A DNA stretch of 64,000 nt from Albidovulum sediminicola (GCF_025751575.1 NZ_JAOWLA010000011.1:62001-126000); one strand, 5' to 3'. Shown: positions 44,601 to 53,228, counted from the first letter of the stretch. Program-made: numbers and translations. Notes: generated by a model from the letters alone, not told the origin.

Positions 44601-45254
44601 ATGACCGGCCATCGCTTTTCCCTTTCCGGCGCCAAGCTTTTCGCCCTGCCCTCGGGCGCGCTCTGGTGGGCGGACGAGGGCCTGCTGGCTGTCTCGGACC
44701 TGCACCTTGGCCGCTCATCCCGGATCGCGCGGCTGGGAGGGACACTCCTGCCGCCCTACGAAGTCGATGAGACGCTGGCAAAGCTCGACGCCGAGATCGC
44801 GCGGACGGCCCCGCGCGTCGTGCTGTGCCTGGGCGACAGCTTCGATGACCTCGCCGCCGCGGATCTGGAGGCGGACCACCGGCTCTGGCTGACGCGGCTC
44901 ATGGCCGGGCGGCGCTGGCTCTGGATCGAGGGCAACCATGACCCCGGCCCGGTCGACCTTCCCGGCGAGCATCTGCGCGAGATGACGCTCGGCTCCCTCA
45001 CCTTCCGCCATATCGCGGAGCCGGGCGCCGGCGGAGAGGTCTCGGGACATTACCACCCGAAGATCCGCGTCGCCGGTCCCGCGCGGCCCTGCTTCCTGAT
45101 CGACACGGCGCGGGTGATCCTGCCGGCCTTCGGCGCCTATACCGGCGGGATGGAAGCCACGCGCCCGCCGCTATCCAACCTGATGGCGCCCGGCGCCATC
45201 GCCTGGCTGACCGGCCCCACGCCCTGCGCCTTGCCCCTGAAAGGAAGACGATGA
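44601..45254 (+). CDS. pdeM: Ligase-associated phosphoesterase PdeM
   Basis: 217 residues from ATG 44601. Calcineurin-like metallophosphoesterase motifs are in order: VSDLHLGRSSR, LGDSFDDL, WIEGNHDPG and VSGHYHPK. The family (MPE/PdeM) is a Mn-dependent phosphodiesterase and DNA endonuclease encoded with Lhr-Core, an ATP ligase and an exonuclease. The helicase neighbour supports this identity over the many other members of the superfamily. Its stop overlaps the thioesterase start by four bases. Confidence 0.88.
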   Translation: MTGHRFSLSGAKLFALPSGALWWADEGLLAVSDLHLGRSSRIARLGGTLLPPYEVDETLAKLDAEIARTAPRVVLCLGDSFDDLAAADLEADHRLWLTRLMAGRRWLWIEGNHDPGPVDLPGEHLREMTLGSLTFRHIAEPGAGGEVSGHYHPKIRVAGPARPCFLIDTARVILPAFGAYTGGMEATRPPLSNLMAPGAIAWLTGPTPCALPLKGRR

Positions 45255-45691
45255 CCGACCTCTCTCCCGCGATCGAGCGCAAGACCCGCGACAGCTTCGC
45301 CCGCCAATCGCTGATGGCCACCTTCGGCGCGTCGATCGGGTTGCTCGCCCCCGGCACCTGCACGGTCGTCGCGCCGATCCTGCCGCTGGCCCGCCAGCAG
45401 CACGGCGTCGGCCACGCGGGGCTGACCTTCGCGCTCGGCGATACCGCCGCGGGCTATGCCGCGCTGACCCTCATGCCGGAGGAGTCCGAGGTCATGACGG
45501 TCGAGATGAAGATCAACCTGCTCGCCCCCGCCCGGGGCGATCGTCTTATCGCCGAAGGCCGCGTGATCCGCGCAGGTCGCCGCGTGAGCGTGGTCACGAC
45601 CGAGGTTTTCGCGGAGAAAGCGGACGGACGCGATCTTGTCGCGATCCTGCAGGGCACGATGGTGCCGGTCACCCCACGCGACAGAACATAG
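45251..45691 (+). CDS. PaaI-type hotdog thioesterase
   Basis: 146 residues. The hotdog fold is indicated by FARQSLMATFGASIGLLAPGTC, QHGVGHAGLTFALGDTAAGYAAL (the HGG-like active-site helix) and EMKINLLAPARGDRLIAEGRV. It should hydrolyse acyl-CoA or aryl-CoA esters. Translationally coupled to pdeM (ATGA). It ends four bases before the -35 of the next operon, so it belongs to the upstream unit. Confidence 0.85.
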   Translation: MTDLSPAIERKTRDSFARQSLMATFGASIGLLAPGTCTVVAPILPLARQQHGVGHAGLTFALGDTAAGYAALTLMPEESEVMTVEMKINLLAPARGDRLIAEGRVIRAGRRVSVVTTEVFAEKADGRDLVAILQGTMVPVTPRDRT

Positions 45692-45694
45692 GAT

Positions 45695-45740
45695 TTGACA
45701 GCCCCCGCGTGCAGCCTCATTATTCGTATACAAATGAATA
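45695..45740 (+). promoter_or_regulatory. Promoter with overlapping palindromic operator for the molybdenum hydroxylase operon
   Basis: TTGACA at 45695-45700 and CATTAT at 45718-45723 are spaced 17 bases. ATTCGTATACAAAT (45722-45735), a palindrome of the form ATT-N-GTATAC-N-AAT, overlaps the -10 and the likely transcription start. It is a plausible repressor site for the MarR protein encoded at the end of the operon, or for a GntR protein. Confidence 0.65.
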
Positions 45741-45755
45741 TTGGGGAGGCCTGCC

Positions 45756-46604
45756 TTGGCCCTCATCCGGCCCGAGTCCCTATCCGAAGCGCTTGCGGCG
45801 CTGAATGGGGCGCCGATACCCCTGATCGCGGGGGGCACCGATTTCTACCCTGCGCGCCAGGGCCGCCCTCTGCCTGCCGATGCGCTGGACCTGACGGGGA
45901 TCGCCGACCTGCAGGGCATCGCCCATGACGGCGCGGGCTGGCGCATCGGTGCGGCCACGACCTGGACGCAGATCGCGCACGCGGACCTGCCGCCCGCCTT
46001 CGACGGCCTGCGCGCGGCGGCGCGCGAGGTGGGCTCGATCCAGATCCAGAACGCGGGCACGATCGCGGGCAATCTCTGCAACGCCTCACCGGCGGCCGAC
46101 GGCGTGCCACCGCTTCTGACACTTGACGCGGTGGTGGAATGCGCCTCGGCAACGGGGCTGCGGCGGATCGCGCTCTCCGATTTCATCCTGGGACCGCGCC
46201 GGACGGCGCTGGGCCCGGCGGAAATTGTCACCGCGCTCCTTATTCCCGATGCCTCCGAAACCGCGCGTGCGACCTTCGTGAAGCTGGGCAGCCGCCGTTA
46301 CCTCGTCATCTCGATCGCCATGGTCGCGGCGGTGGTCAGCACCGGCAGCGACGGCCGGATCGAAGGCGCGCGCATCGCCGTCGGGGCCTGTTCCCCGGTC
46401 GCCCGCCGCCTGCCGGGGGTGGAGGCGGCGCTCCTGGGCCGCCCGCTGTCGGACGGCTTGAACGAGGTGGAGATCACCGCCGACATGCTCTCGCCCCTGT
46501 CCCCCATCGGCGATGTGCGGGCCCCGGCGGCCTATCGGCTGGAGGCGGCGGCCGAACTGATCCGGCGCGCGCTGAGAGGCATTGCGGAGGACCGTCATGG
46601 GTAG
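45756..46604 (+). CDS. FAD subunit of a molybdenum hydroxylase (CoxM/XdhB type)
   Basis: 282 residues. I place the start at TTG 45756, six bases after GGGGAGG, giving LALIRPESLSEALAAL. FAD motifs: LIAGGTDFYP, GAATTWTQIAHADL, VGSIQIQNAGTIAGNLCNASPAADGVP (the AGN loop), and LGSRRYLVISIAMVAAVV. It passes electrons from the Fe-S clusters of the partner subunit to NAD or another acceptor. First gene of a seven-gene unit; its stop overlaps the next start by eight bases. Confidence 0.9.
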   Translation: MALIRPESLSEALAALNGAPIPLIAGGTDFYPARQGRPLPADALDLTGIADLQGIAHDGAGWRIGAATTWTQIAHADLPPAFDGLRAAAREVGSIQIQNAGTIAGNLCNASPAADGVPPLLTLDAVVECASATGLRRIALSDFILGPRRTALGPAEIVTALLIPDASETARATFVKLGSRRYLVISIAMVAAVVSTGSDGRIEGARIAVGACSPVARRLPGVEAALLGRPLSDGLNEVEITADMLSPLSPIGDVRAPAAYRLEAAAELIRRALRGIAEDRHG

Positions 46605-49326
46605 CATCGACTTCACCCTGAACGGCGCCCCCGCCCGCGCCGAAGCCAGCCCCATCGAGCGCCTGTCGCGGGTGCTACGCGAAGCCTGCGGCGCGCGCGA
46701 CGTGAAGGTCGGCTGTGACGCCGGCGATTGCGGGGCCTGCACCGTGCTCGTCGACGGGGACCCAGTCTGCGCCTGCCTGACGGCTGCCGGTCAAGCCGCA
46801 GGGCGGCGGGTCGAAACCCAGTCCGGCCTCGTCTCCGGCGATCCTTTGGCGGGCCGGCTAGCGAAGGAGTTCCTTGCCCACGGGGCCGCGCAGTGCGGCA
46901 TCTGCACGCCGGGAATGATGGTCGCGGCAACCGCGCTTCTGCGCGCGACACCGCGCCCGGACGAGGCACAGGTGATGGACGCGCTCGGCGGGGTTCTCTG
47001 CCGCTGCACCGGCTATCGCAAGATCATCGAAGCGGTGGTCGCGGCGGGGCAGCCCGAAGCCAGCCCGGAGGCCGCAAGCGGCGCGGTGGGAACCTCCCTC
47101 CCCCGGCTCGACGGCGCCGCCAAGGTCGAGGGGCGGGAAACCTTCGGCGACGACATCGCCCCCCCGGGGACGTTGGAGCTGCGGGTGATCCGTGCACCAC
47201 ATGCCCGCGCGGGCTTCACTTTCGGCGACCTCGATGCCTTCGTCGCTGACACACCCGGCATCGTGGCCGTTCTGACCGCGCGCGATGTGCCCGGCCAGAA
47301 CAGCTTCGGCGTGATCCCCGGGTTCCAGGACCAGCCCGTCTTCGCCGAGAGCGAGGCGCGCTTTCGCGGCGACGCGGTGGCCGCCGTCATCGCGAACCCA
47401 GAGGCGATGGCGGTCTTCGACGCCGCGAGCTTTCCCATCCGCTGGGAGGAGCGCGCGCCCGTCCAGACCCCGGAGGCCGCCCGGGCCGAGGGCGCGCCCC
47501 TTCTGCACGTCGACCGGCCGGGCAACGTCATGACCGGCGGGCGCGTCCAGCGCGGCGACGCGGAGGCCGCGTTAGCCCGCGCCGATGTGGTGGTGGAGGG
47601 GCACTTCCGCTCGGGTTTCGTCGAACACGCCTATATCGAGCCCGAGGCAGGCCTTGCCGTCCCCCGCGAGGGCCGGGTCGAGGTGCACGCCTGCACCCAG
47701 GCCCCGGTCATGGACCAGGAGGGACTGGCGCGCGTTCTCGACCTGCCGATGGAGCGCGTCCGGATCATCCCCACCGCCGTCGGCGGGGGCTTCGGATCGA
47801 AGCTCGACCTGTCGGTGCAACCCTTTATCGCGCTGGCGGCGCTGAAACTCGGCCAGCCCGTGCGCGTCACCTACAGCCGGGCCGAATCGATGGCCTCCAC
47901 CACCAAGCGGCATCCCTCCGACATCCGGTTGCGGATCGGCGCGACGCGGGACGGGCGGATCTCTGGCTTCGACTTTGACGGCACTTTCGACACCGGCGCC
48001 TATGCCTCCTGGGGGCCGACGGTCGCGAACCGGGTGCCGGTCCATGCGTCCGGCCCCTACCGGATCGCCGACTACCGCGCGATCTCGGCGGGGATCTACA
48101 CCAACAATCCGCCAGCGGGCGCCTTCCGCGGCTTCGGCGTGCCGCAATCGGCCATCGCGCAGGAGGTGCTGTTCGACGAACTGGCGGAACGGCTGGGCCT
48201 GGACCCGCTGGAATTCCGGCTGAGGAACGCGCTGGACAACGGCACGCCCACCGTCTGCGGCCAGGTCTTTTCGCAAGGCGTCGGCATCGGCGCCTGCCTT
48301 GGCGCCCTGAAACCCGCTTGGGAGCGCGAGCGCGCGGCCTGCGCGGTCTTCAACGCCACCGCCTCCGGCGTCCGGCGCGGGGTCGGTCTGGCGGCGGGCT
48401 GGTATGGCTGCGGCAACACCTCGCTGCCCAATCCCTCTACGATCCGGGCGGGGGTCCGGGCGGACGGGCGGATCGCGCTGCACCAGGGGGCCATGGACAT
48501 CGGCCAGGGCGCGAACACCGTCATCGCCCAGATCTTCGCCGAGGCATTGGGGGTGCCGGTCGCCTGCCTCGACCTGATCGGCCCGGACACCGACCTGACG
48601 CCCGACGCGGGCAAGACCTCGGCCTCGCGCCAGACCTTCGTCACGGGCAATGCGGCACGCCTTTCGGGCCTTGCACTGCGCGCGGAGATCCTGCGCCAGG
48701 CGAACGCGGGTGCCGACGCGCGGCTGAGCTTTGGCGCGGGCGCGATCGAGGTGCGGGACGGCGCCGGCCTTCACCGCATCGACCTTGGCGCGCTGGAGCC
48801 CGACGCCCGCGGCTATGTCCTGTCGGCTGAGGAAAGCTACGACCCGCCGACCCTGCCGCTGGACAACAACGGCCAGGGCCACCCCTACGCGCAGTTCGGC
48901 TACGCCGCGCACCTCGTGGTGGTGGAGGTCGATACCGCCCTTGGCCTTGTCCGGCCACTGCGCTTCACGGCCGCGCATGACGTGGGCCGCGCGATCAACC
49001 CGCTGCTGGTCGAGGGTCAGGTCCACGGCGGCATCGCCCAAGGCCTCGGCATGGCGCTGATGGAGGAATACATTCCTGGCCGGACCGAGAACCTGCACGA
49101 CTACCTGATCCCCACGATCGGCGATGTGCCCCCGATCGAGACCCTGATCATCGAGGAACCGGACGCCCACGGCCCCTTCGGCGCCAAGGGGCTGGGCGAA
49201 CATGTGCTGATCCCCACCGCACCGGCGATCCTGAACGCGATCCGCCACGCGACGGGCGCCCGGCTCCGGCAGGTGCCGGCAACGCCCGACCGCGTCCTTG
49301 CCGCCATAAGGGAGGCCAACCGATGA
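46597..49326 (+). CDS. Fused Fe-S/molybdopterin subunit of a xanthine-dehydrogenase-family hydroxylase
   Basis: 909 residues. The plant-type [2Fe-2S] domain has Cys40, Cys45, Cys48 and Cys60; the second [2Fe-2S] domain has Cys100, Cys103, Cys135 and Cys137 (CGICTPGMM, CRCTGYRK). From about 165 the molybdopterin subunit follows (VGTSLPRLDGAAKVEGRETF). Later come VGGGFGSKLD, GAFRGFGVPQS and the catalytic Glu868 in FGAKGLGEH. Small and large subunits are usually separate genes; here they are one polypeptide. Such enzymes hydroxylate N-heteroaromatics or purines with water. Context (ring-reducing and ring-opening enzymes next door) suggests a pyridine carboxylate such as nicotinate, but the substrate is not provable from sequence. 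Confidence 0.9.
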   Translation: MGSIDFTLNGAPARAEASPIERLSRVLREACGARDVKVGCDAGDCGACTVLVDGDPVCACLTAAGQAAGRRVETQSGLVSGDPLAGRLAKEFLAHGAAQCGICTPGMMVAATALLRATPRPDEAQVMDALGGVLCRCTGYRKIIEAVVAAGQPEASPEAASGAVGTSLPRLDGAAKVEGRETFGDDIAPPGTLELRVIRAPHARAGFTFGDLDAFVADTPGIVAVLTARDVPGQNSFGVIPGFQDQPVFAESEARFRGDAVAAVIANPEAMAVFDAASFPIRWEERAPVQTPEAARAEGAPLLHVDRPGNVMTGGRVQRGDAEAALARADVVVEGHFRSGFVEHAYIEPEAGLAVPREGRVEVHACTQAPVMDQEGLARVLDLPMERVRIIPTAVGGGFGSKLDLSVQPFIALAALKLGQPVRVTYSRAESMASTTKRHPSDIRLRIGATRDGRISGFDFDGTFDTGAYASWGPTVANRVPVHASGPYRIADYRAISAGIYTNNPPAGAFRGFGVPQSAIAQEVLFDELAERLGLDPLEFRLRNALDNGTPTVCGQVFSQGVGIGACLGALKPAWERERAACAVFNATASGVRRGVGLAAGWYGCGNTSLPNPSTIRAGVRADGRIALHQGAMDIGQGANTVIAQIFAEALGVPVACLDLIGPDTDLTPDAGKTSASRQTFVTGNAARLSGLALRAEILRQANAGADARLSFGAGAIEVRDGAGLHRIDLGALEPDARGYVLSAEESYDPPTLPLDNNGQGHPYAQFGYAAHLVVVEVDTALGLVRPLRFTAAHDVGRAINPLLVEGQVHGGIAQGLGMALMEEYIPGRTENLHDYLIPTIGDVPPIETLIIEEPDAHGPFGAKGLGEHVLIPTAPAILNAIRHATGARLRQVPATPDRVLAAIREANR

Positions 49327-50795
49327 GCGAACGCGCCGAGCGTATGGCGGACAAGATCCGCTGCGATGCCTGCCCGGTCCTGTGCTATATCGCCGAGGGA
49401 CGCGCCGGAGCCTGTGACCGCTACGCCAACCATGGCGGCGAACTGGTGCGTCTCGATCCGCTGACGGTAATCGAGGCCGGGGCCGAGACCGTTCCCTTCC
49501 TCTCCACGGACGAGGAATGGGACGGCGACATCCTGCGCGCGAACCGCCCCTTCATCACCGCCGTTGGCGCCGGGACGACCTATCCCGACTACAAGCCCGC
49601 CCCCTTCATCGTCAGCCAGGAGGTCGCGGGCGTCGATATGGTCACCGTCGTGACCGAGGGCATCTTCAGCTACTGCGGCGTCAAGGTGAAGATCGACACC
49701 GACCGCCACATCGGCGACGAATGCGCCATCGTGCGGTCTGAGGGCGAGCCCATCGGCCATGTGATGACCTCCGAATACGGCTCGAAGATGCTGTCGCTGG
49801 GGGGGGTGGAGCATCTGACCGGCGGGACCAAGGCCGAGGGGCGCGCGACCTGCGACGCGCTTCTGCGCCTGTGCAACCGCGAGGCCGTCGAACTGACCGT
49901 GGAGGGCGGCGCGACTGTCGTCGTGCAGGCAGGCCAGGCCCCGATCATCAACGGCGTGCAAGAACGGCTGATGCGGGTCGGTTGCGGATCGGCCACCATC
50001 GGCATGTTCGCGACGCAATGGGCGCCCCATGTCGATGAGGTCATCGTGGTGGACGATCACATCACCGGCGTCCTGTCCGAACACCAGGCGGGACGGATGC
50101 TCGACATCCCGCCCACCGGCATCCGCGTCACCGGACGCAAGTCCACTCCGGGGCGCTATTTCCAGGTCGCCCATCCCGGCACCGGCTGGGGTGGCACCGA
50201 TGTCGAGGACCCGCTGACGATCCTGCGCCCCGCCGATCCCAAGATCGCCTGGCCGGGGCTGCGGCTCCTGATGGTTTCGACCACGGGCGAGCAATGGGCC
50301 TATTACACACTGGACGAAAATCTGGCACCGCAGCCGGCGGAGATCACCGCCCCGCTCCTGGCCTCGGTCGAGCGGATCGCGGAGAACTGTGAACCCTCTG
50401 TCTGCTCGGTCCTCTTCATGGGCGGCGCGGGCGGGTCGCTGCGCGCGGGCGTCACCGAGAACCCGGTCAAGCTGACCCGCTCGGTGAAGGAGGCGCTGAC
50501 CCATGTCTCCTGCGGCGGGGCGGAGGCCTATGTCTGGCCCGGCGGCGGGATCACGGTCATGGCCGATGTGATGGACATGCCGACGAATGCCTTCGGCTAC
50601 GTCCCCACCCCTGCCCTTGTCGCGCCGATCGAATTCACCCTGCGCCGGTCGGACTATGCGGCCCTTGGCGGGCATGTCGAGCGGATCGTCCCGGCCAAGG
50701 ATGTGGTGAAGCCTGGAATTCGCCGCGTCGGACCGGCGCCCCGCCACCCGGACCCGCGCCATGCCGGGAACTTCAACTGGTCGAAAGGGGGGTAA
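49323..50795 (+). CDS. 6-hydroxynicotinate reductase-like Fe-S protein
   Basis: 490 residues. Cys14, Cys17, Cys21 and Cys31 (CDACPVLCYIAEGRAGAC) form a cluster-type motif; other Cys are at 118, 134, 177, 184, 221, 356, 361 and 397. No membrane segment. I recognise it as the protein labelled 6-hydroxynicotinate reductase in alphaproteobacterial clusters. The Eubacterium barkeri enzyme reduces 6-hydroxynicotinate to the tetrahydro compound and carries several Fe-S clusters and a covalent flavin. VEGGAT (193-198) faintly resembles the S/T-G-A-T flavin attachment site used by ApbE enzymes. It overlaps the hydroxylase gene by four bases (ATGA). Alternative: reductase for another hydroxylated heterocycle. 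Confidence 0.6.
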   Translation: MSERAERMADKIRCDACPVLCYIAEGRAGACDRYANHGGELVRLDPLTVIEAGAETVPFLSTDEEWDGDILRANRPFITAVGAGTTYPDYKPAPFIVSQEVAGVDMVTVVTEGIFSYCGVKVKIDTDRHIGDECAIVRSEGEPIGHVMTSEYGSKMLSLGGVEHLTGGTKAEGRATCDALLRLCNREAVELTVEGGATVVVQAGQAPIINGVQERLMRVGCGSATIGMFATQWAPHVDEVIVVDDHITGVLSEHQAGRMLDIPPTGIRVTGRKSTPGRYFQVAHPGTGWGGTDVEDPLTILRPADPKIAWPGLRLLMVSTTGEQWAYYTLDENLAPQPAEITAPLLASVERIAENCEPSVCSVLFMGGAGGSLRAGVTENPVKLTRSVKEALTHVSCGGAEAYVWPGGGITVMADVMDMPTNAFGYVPTPALVAPIEFTLRRSDYAALGGHVERIVPAKDVVKPGIRRVGPAPRHPDPRHAGNFNWSKGG

Positions 50796-50799
50796 GTCC

Positions 50800-51645
50800 A
50801 TGCCCGCCACGGCCGCCCGCCTGCCGGGAAACCGCCTGCACCTTCAGCACGGGCCCATCGACCTGATCCTCGGCGCCGACGGCCCGGGGCGGGAGGCGGC
50901 CTTCGCGGCCGCGACCCGCCGCTTCGCCCCGCTTCTGGACGAACTGGTGGCGGAACTGCCGCTGTTGCGCCAGCCCCCCGGCGCGACCCGGCCCAGCGGG
51001 CCGGTCGCCCGGCGCATGGACGCCGCCGTTCGCCCCCACAGTGGGCGCCATTTCATCACCCCCATGGCCGCCGTCGCAGGGGCCGTCGCGGACGAGGTGC
51101 TGGCGGCCATGGTCGCCGCGGGCGACCTTTCGCGCGCCTATGTCAATGACGGCGGGGATATCGCGCTTCATCTGGAATCCGGCCAAGTCTACCGCGCGGG
51201 GATGGCGGGGCTCGACACAGAAGCCCTCGGCGCGGTGGATATCCGCGCAGACAGCGGCATTCGCGGCATCGCGACCTCGGGCCGTGGCGGGCGGAGCCTG
51301 TCGCTCGGCATCGCAGACTCGGTCACGGCGCTGGCTGCCACGGCTGCGGCGGCCGATGCCGCAGCGACGCTGATCGCCAACGCGGTCAACCTGACCGACC
51401 ATCCAGCCATTACCCGCCGCCCGGCCCGCGCATTGGACCCCGACAGCGATCTGGGCGACCGCCCGGTGACGGTGGCCGTCGGCACTCTGAGCGCAGCCGA
51501 GATCGCCACCGCCCTTGATCGCGGCCTTGCGGAGGCCGCCGCGATGCAGGCGGCTGGCCTCATCGCCGGGGCTGCGCTATTCCTGAACCGGGCAAGCCGC
51601 GTGCTGGCCCCCACGCCCGAAACGGAGGCACTGGCCCATGCCTGA
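50800..51645 (+). CDS. UPF0280 family protein, ApbE-like
   Basis: 281 residues from ATG 50800 (AGGGGGG about 8 bases upstream). No signal peptide. The order of motifs follows ApbE FMN transferases: MAAVAGAVADEVLAAM (compare the GGIAKGYAVD helix), AYVNDGGDIALH (115-124, compare VNAGGDI), GIATSGRGGRSLSLG (156-170, compare ATSGDYRR) and AAAADAAATL (compare the metal-binding ADAWATAL). It may attach FMN to a partner protein; the reductase gene just upstream is the natural candidate. The link to covalent flavin in the E. barkeri reductase is inference. It overlaps the next gene by eight bases. Confidence 0.7.
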   Translation: MPATAARLPGNRLHLQHGPIDLILGADGPGREAAFAAATRRFAPLLDELVAELPLLRQPPGATRPSGPVARRMDAAVRPHSGRHFITPMAAVAGAVADEVLAAMVAAGDLSRAYVNDGGDIALHLESGQVYRAGMAGLDTEALGAVDIRADSGIRGIATSGRGGRSLSLGIADSVTALAATAAAADAAATLIANAVNLTDHPAITRRPARALDPDSDLGDRPVTVAVGTLSAAEIATALDRGLAEAAAMQAAGLIAGAALFLNRASRVLAPTPETEALAHA

Positions 51646-52222
51646 ACCCGAGATCCGAAAGCTCCTGACCGTGGTCGAGGAGATCCACCACGAGGGCGGG
51701 CCGCGCGCGGAACGCCCCCTGATGCGCGCCGCCGCGGTGGCGGTGGTCAAGAACCCGTTCGCCGGGCGCTACGAGCCCGAGATCAAGGGCTTCATGGAGG
51801 ATCTGAAACCGCTGGGCCTGATGATGGCGCGACGGCTTCTGGATGCACTGGGCGGCGATCCGAAGGCGGTCGAAGGCTACGGCAAGGGCGCCATCATCGG
51901 ATCGGCGGGGGAGTTGGAACATGGCGCGCTCTGGCATGCGCCGGGCGGCTACGCGATGCGCGAGGTTCTGGGCGGCGCCAAGGCCATCGTGCCCTCGGCC
52001 AAGAAGGTGGGCGGCACGGGCGCGCGGCTCGATGTGCCGGTGACCCATGTGAACGCGAGCTATGTGCGCAGCCATTTCGATTCCATGGAAGTCGGCCTGA
52101 ACGATGCCCCGCGCGCCGATGAAATGGTTCTGGTTCTGGTCATGACCACCGGCCCGCGCGTCCATTCCCGCTCTGGCGGGCTGGAAGCCTGGGACATCAA
52201 GGGAGAGGACGGTCTGAGATGA
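51638..52222 (+). CDS. AA_synth (DUF1185) family protein, copy 1
   Basis: 194 residues. VKNPFAGRYEPEIKGFMEDL, GYGKGAIIGSAGELEHGALW, IVPSAKKVGGTGARLDVPVT and YVRSHFDSMEVGLNDAPRAD are the conserved blocks. The family is named for amino-acid synthesis but has no proven activity that I know. The next gene is a paralogue with the same length and blocks, so the two probably form a hetero-oligomer. Copy-specific difference: HAPGGYAMREVLGGAKAIV here against ILHPKLGAPLRAAVEKGAAL. Overlaps: eight bases with UPF0280, four with copy 2. Confidence 0.8.
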   Translation: MPEPEIRKLLTVVEEIHHEGGPRAERPLMRAAAVAVVKNPFAGRYEPEIKGFMEDLKPLGLMMARRLLDALGGDPKAVEGYGKGAIIGSAGELEHGALWHAPGGYAMREVLGGAKAIVPSAKKVGGTGARLDVPVTHVNASYVRSHFDSMEVGLNDAPRADEMVLVLVMTTGPRVHSRSGGLEAWDIKGEDGLR

Positions 52223-52803
52223 AAGCCGATATCCGCAAGCTGGCCGTCTGGGTCGAGGAAACCCACAAGGAAATGGGCCGTGAGATCACGCCCGCGACCC
52301 GCAAGGCCGTGGCCGTCGCCGTCATCGCCAACCCCTTCGCGGGCCGCTATGTCGAGGACCTGACGGACCTCATGGACATCGGCGCGGAGCTTGGCGGGCT
52401 TCTGGGCGAACGCTGCGTCAAGGCGCTGGGGATCGAGCCGCAGCAGGCCGAAAGCTACGGCAAGGCCGCCATGGTCGGTGAAAACGGCGAACTGGAACAT
52501 GCCGCCGCCATCCTCCACCCGAAGCTTGGCGCGCCGCTGCGCGCGGCGGTGGAAAAGGGCGCCGCACTCGTCCCGTCCTCGAAGAAGATGGGCGGGCCGG
52601 GACAGGATCTGGACGTGCCGCTCGGCCACAAGGACGCGGCCTATGTCCGGTCGCATTTCGACGGGGTCGAGGTGCGGATGAACGACGCCCCCCGCGCGAA
52701 CGAGATCATGGTCGCGGTCGCGGTCACCGACAGTGGCCGCCCGCTGCCCCGCGTCGGCGGCCTCACGGCCAGCGAAGCCGAGGGCAAGGACGGGCTTCGG
52801 TGA
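52219..52803 (+). CDS. AA_synth (DUF1185) family protein, copy 2
   Basis: 194 residues, about 45% identical by eye to copy 1: NPFAGRYVEDLTDLMDIGAE, SYGKAAMVGENGELEHAAAI, LVPSSKKMGGPGQDLDVPLG, YVRSHFDGVEVRMNDAPRAN and a shared ending (GKDGLR versus GEDGLR). Both copies keep ELEH and SxKK, which could be catalytic. Its place between a ring reductase and a MarR regulator suggests a step after ring reduction or opening, but this is inference. Its stop overlaps the marR GTG start by four bases. Confidence 0.8.
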   Translation: MKADIRKLAVWVEETHKEMGREITPATRKAVAVAVIANPFAGRYVEDLTDLMDIGAELGGLLGERCVKALGIEPQQAESYGKAAMVGENGELEHAAAILHPKLGAPLRAAVEKGAALVPSSKKMGGPGQDLDVPLGHKDAAYVRSHFDGVEVRMNDAPRANEIMVAVAVTDSGRPLPRVGGLTASEAEGKDGLR

Positions 52804-53225
52804 CGGGCGACGACCGCCCCTACCGGCTGGACGATCAGGTGGGCTATATCCTGCGGCTGGCGAGCCAGCGGCATGCCTCGCTTTTCCTGGCGCGGTTCGG
52901 CTCCGACCTGACGCCCACGCAGTTCGCGGCGATGGCCCGCCTTGGTGAGATCGGGCAGTGTTCGCAGAACGAACTGGGGCGGCAGACGGCCATGGACGTG
53001 GCAACGATCAAGGGCGTAGTGGACCGGCTGCGCGCCAAGGGGCTCGTCAGCCAGATGTCTGACCCCGCCGACAAGCGGCGCAGCCTTCTGTCGCTCTCCC
53101 CCCGGGGCGCCGCGATGCTGGCCGATCTGCACGCGAAGGGCAACACGGTGACCGAGGATACGCTCGACCCGCTCGATGTCGCCGAGCGCGAGGTCTTCCT
53201 TTCCCTGCTGCGCAAACTGGGCTGA
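52800..53225 (+). CDS. MarR-family transcriptional regulator
   Basis: 141 residues, GTG start overlapping the preceding stop (GTGA). The winged helix is visible in LTPTQFAAMARLGEIGQCSQ, NELGRQTAMDVATIKGVVDRL and KGLVSQMSDPADKRRSLLSL (the DKRR wing). MarR proteins usually repress adjacent catabolic genes and are released by a pathway aromatic. Candidate sites are the palindrome at 45722-45735 and TTAGC-N2-GCTAA at 54435-54446 before the enamidase gene. It ends four bases from the converging enamidase gene. Confidence 0.9.
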   Translation: MTGDDRPYRLDDQVGYILRLASQRHASLFLARFGSDLTPTQFAAMARLGEIGQCSQNELGRQTAMDVATIKGVVDRLRAKGLVSQMSDPADKRRSLLSLSPRGAAMLADLHAKGNTVTEDTLDPLDVAEREVFLSLLRKLG

Positions 53226-53228
53226 GGG

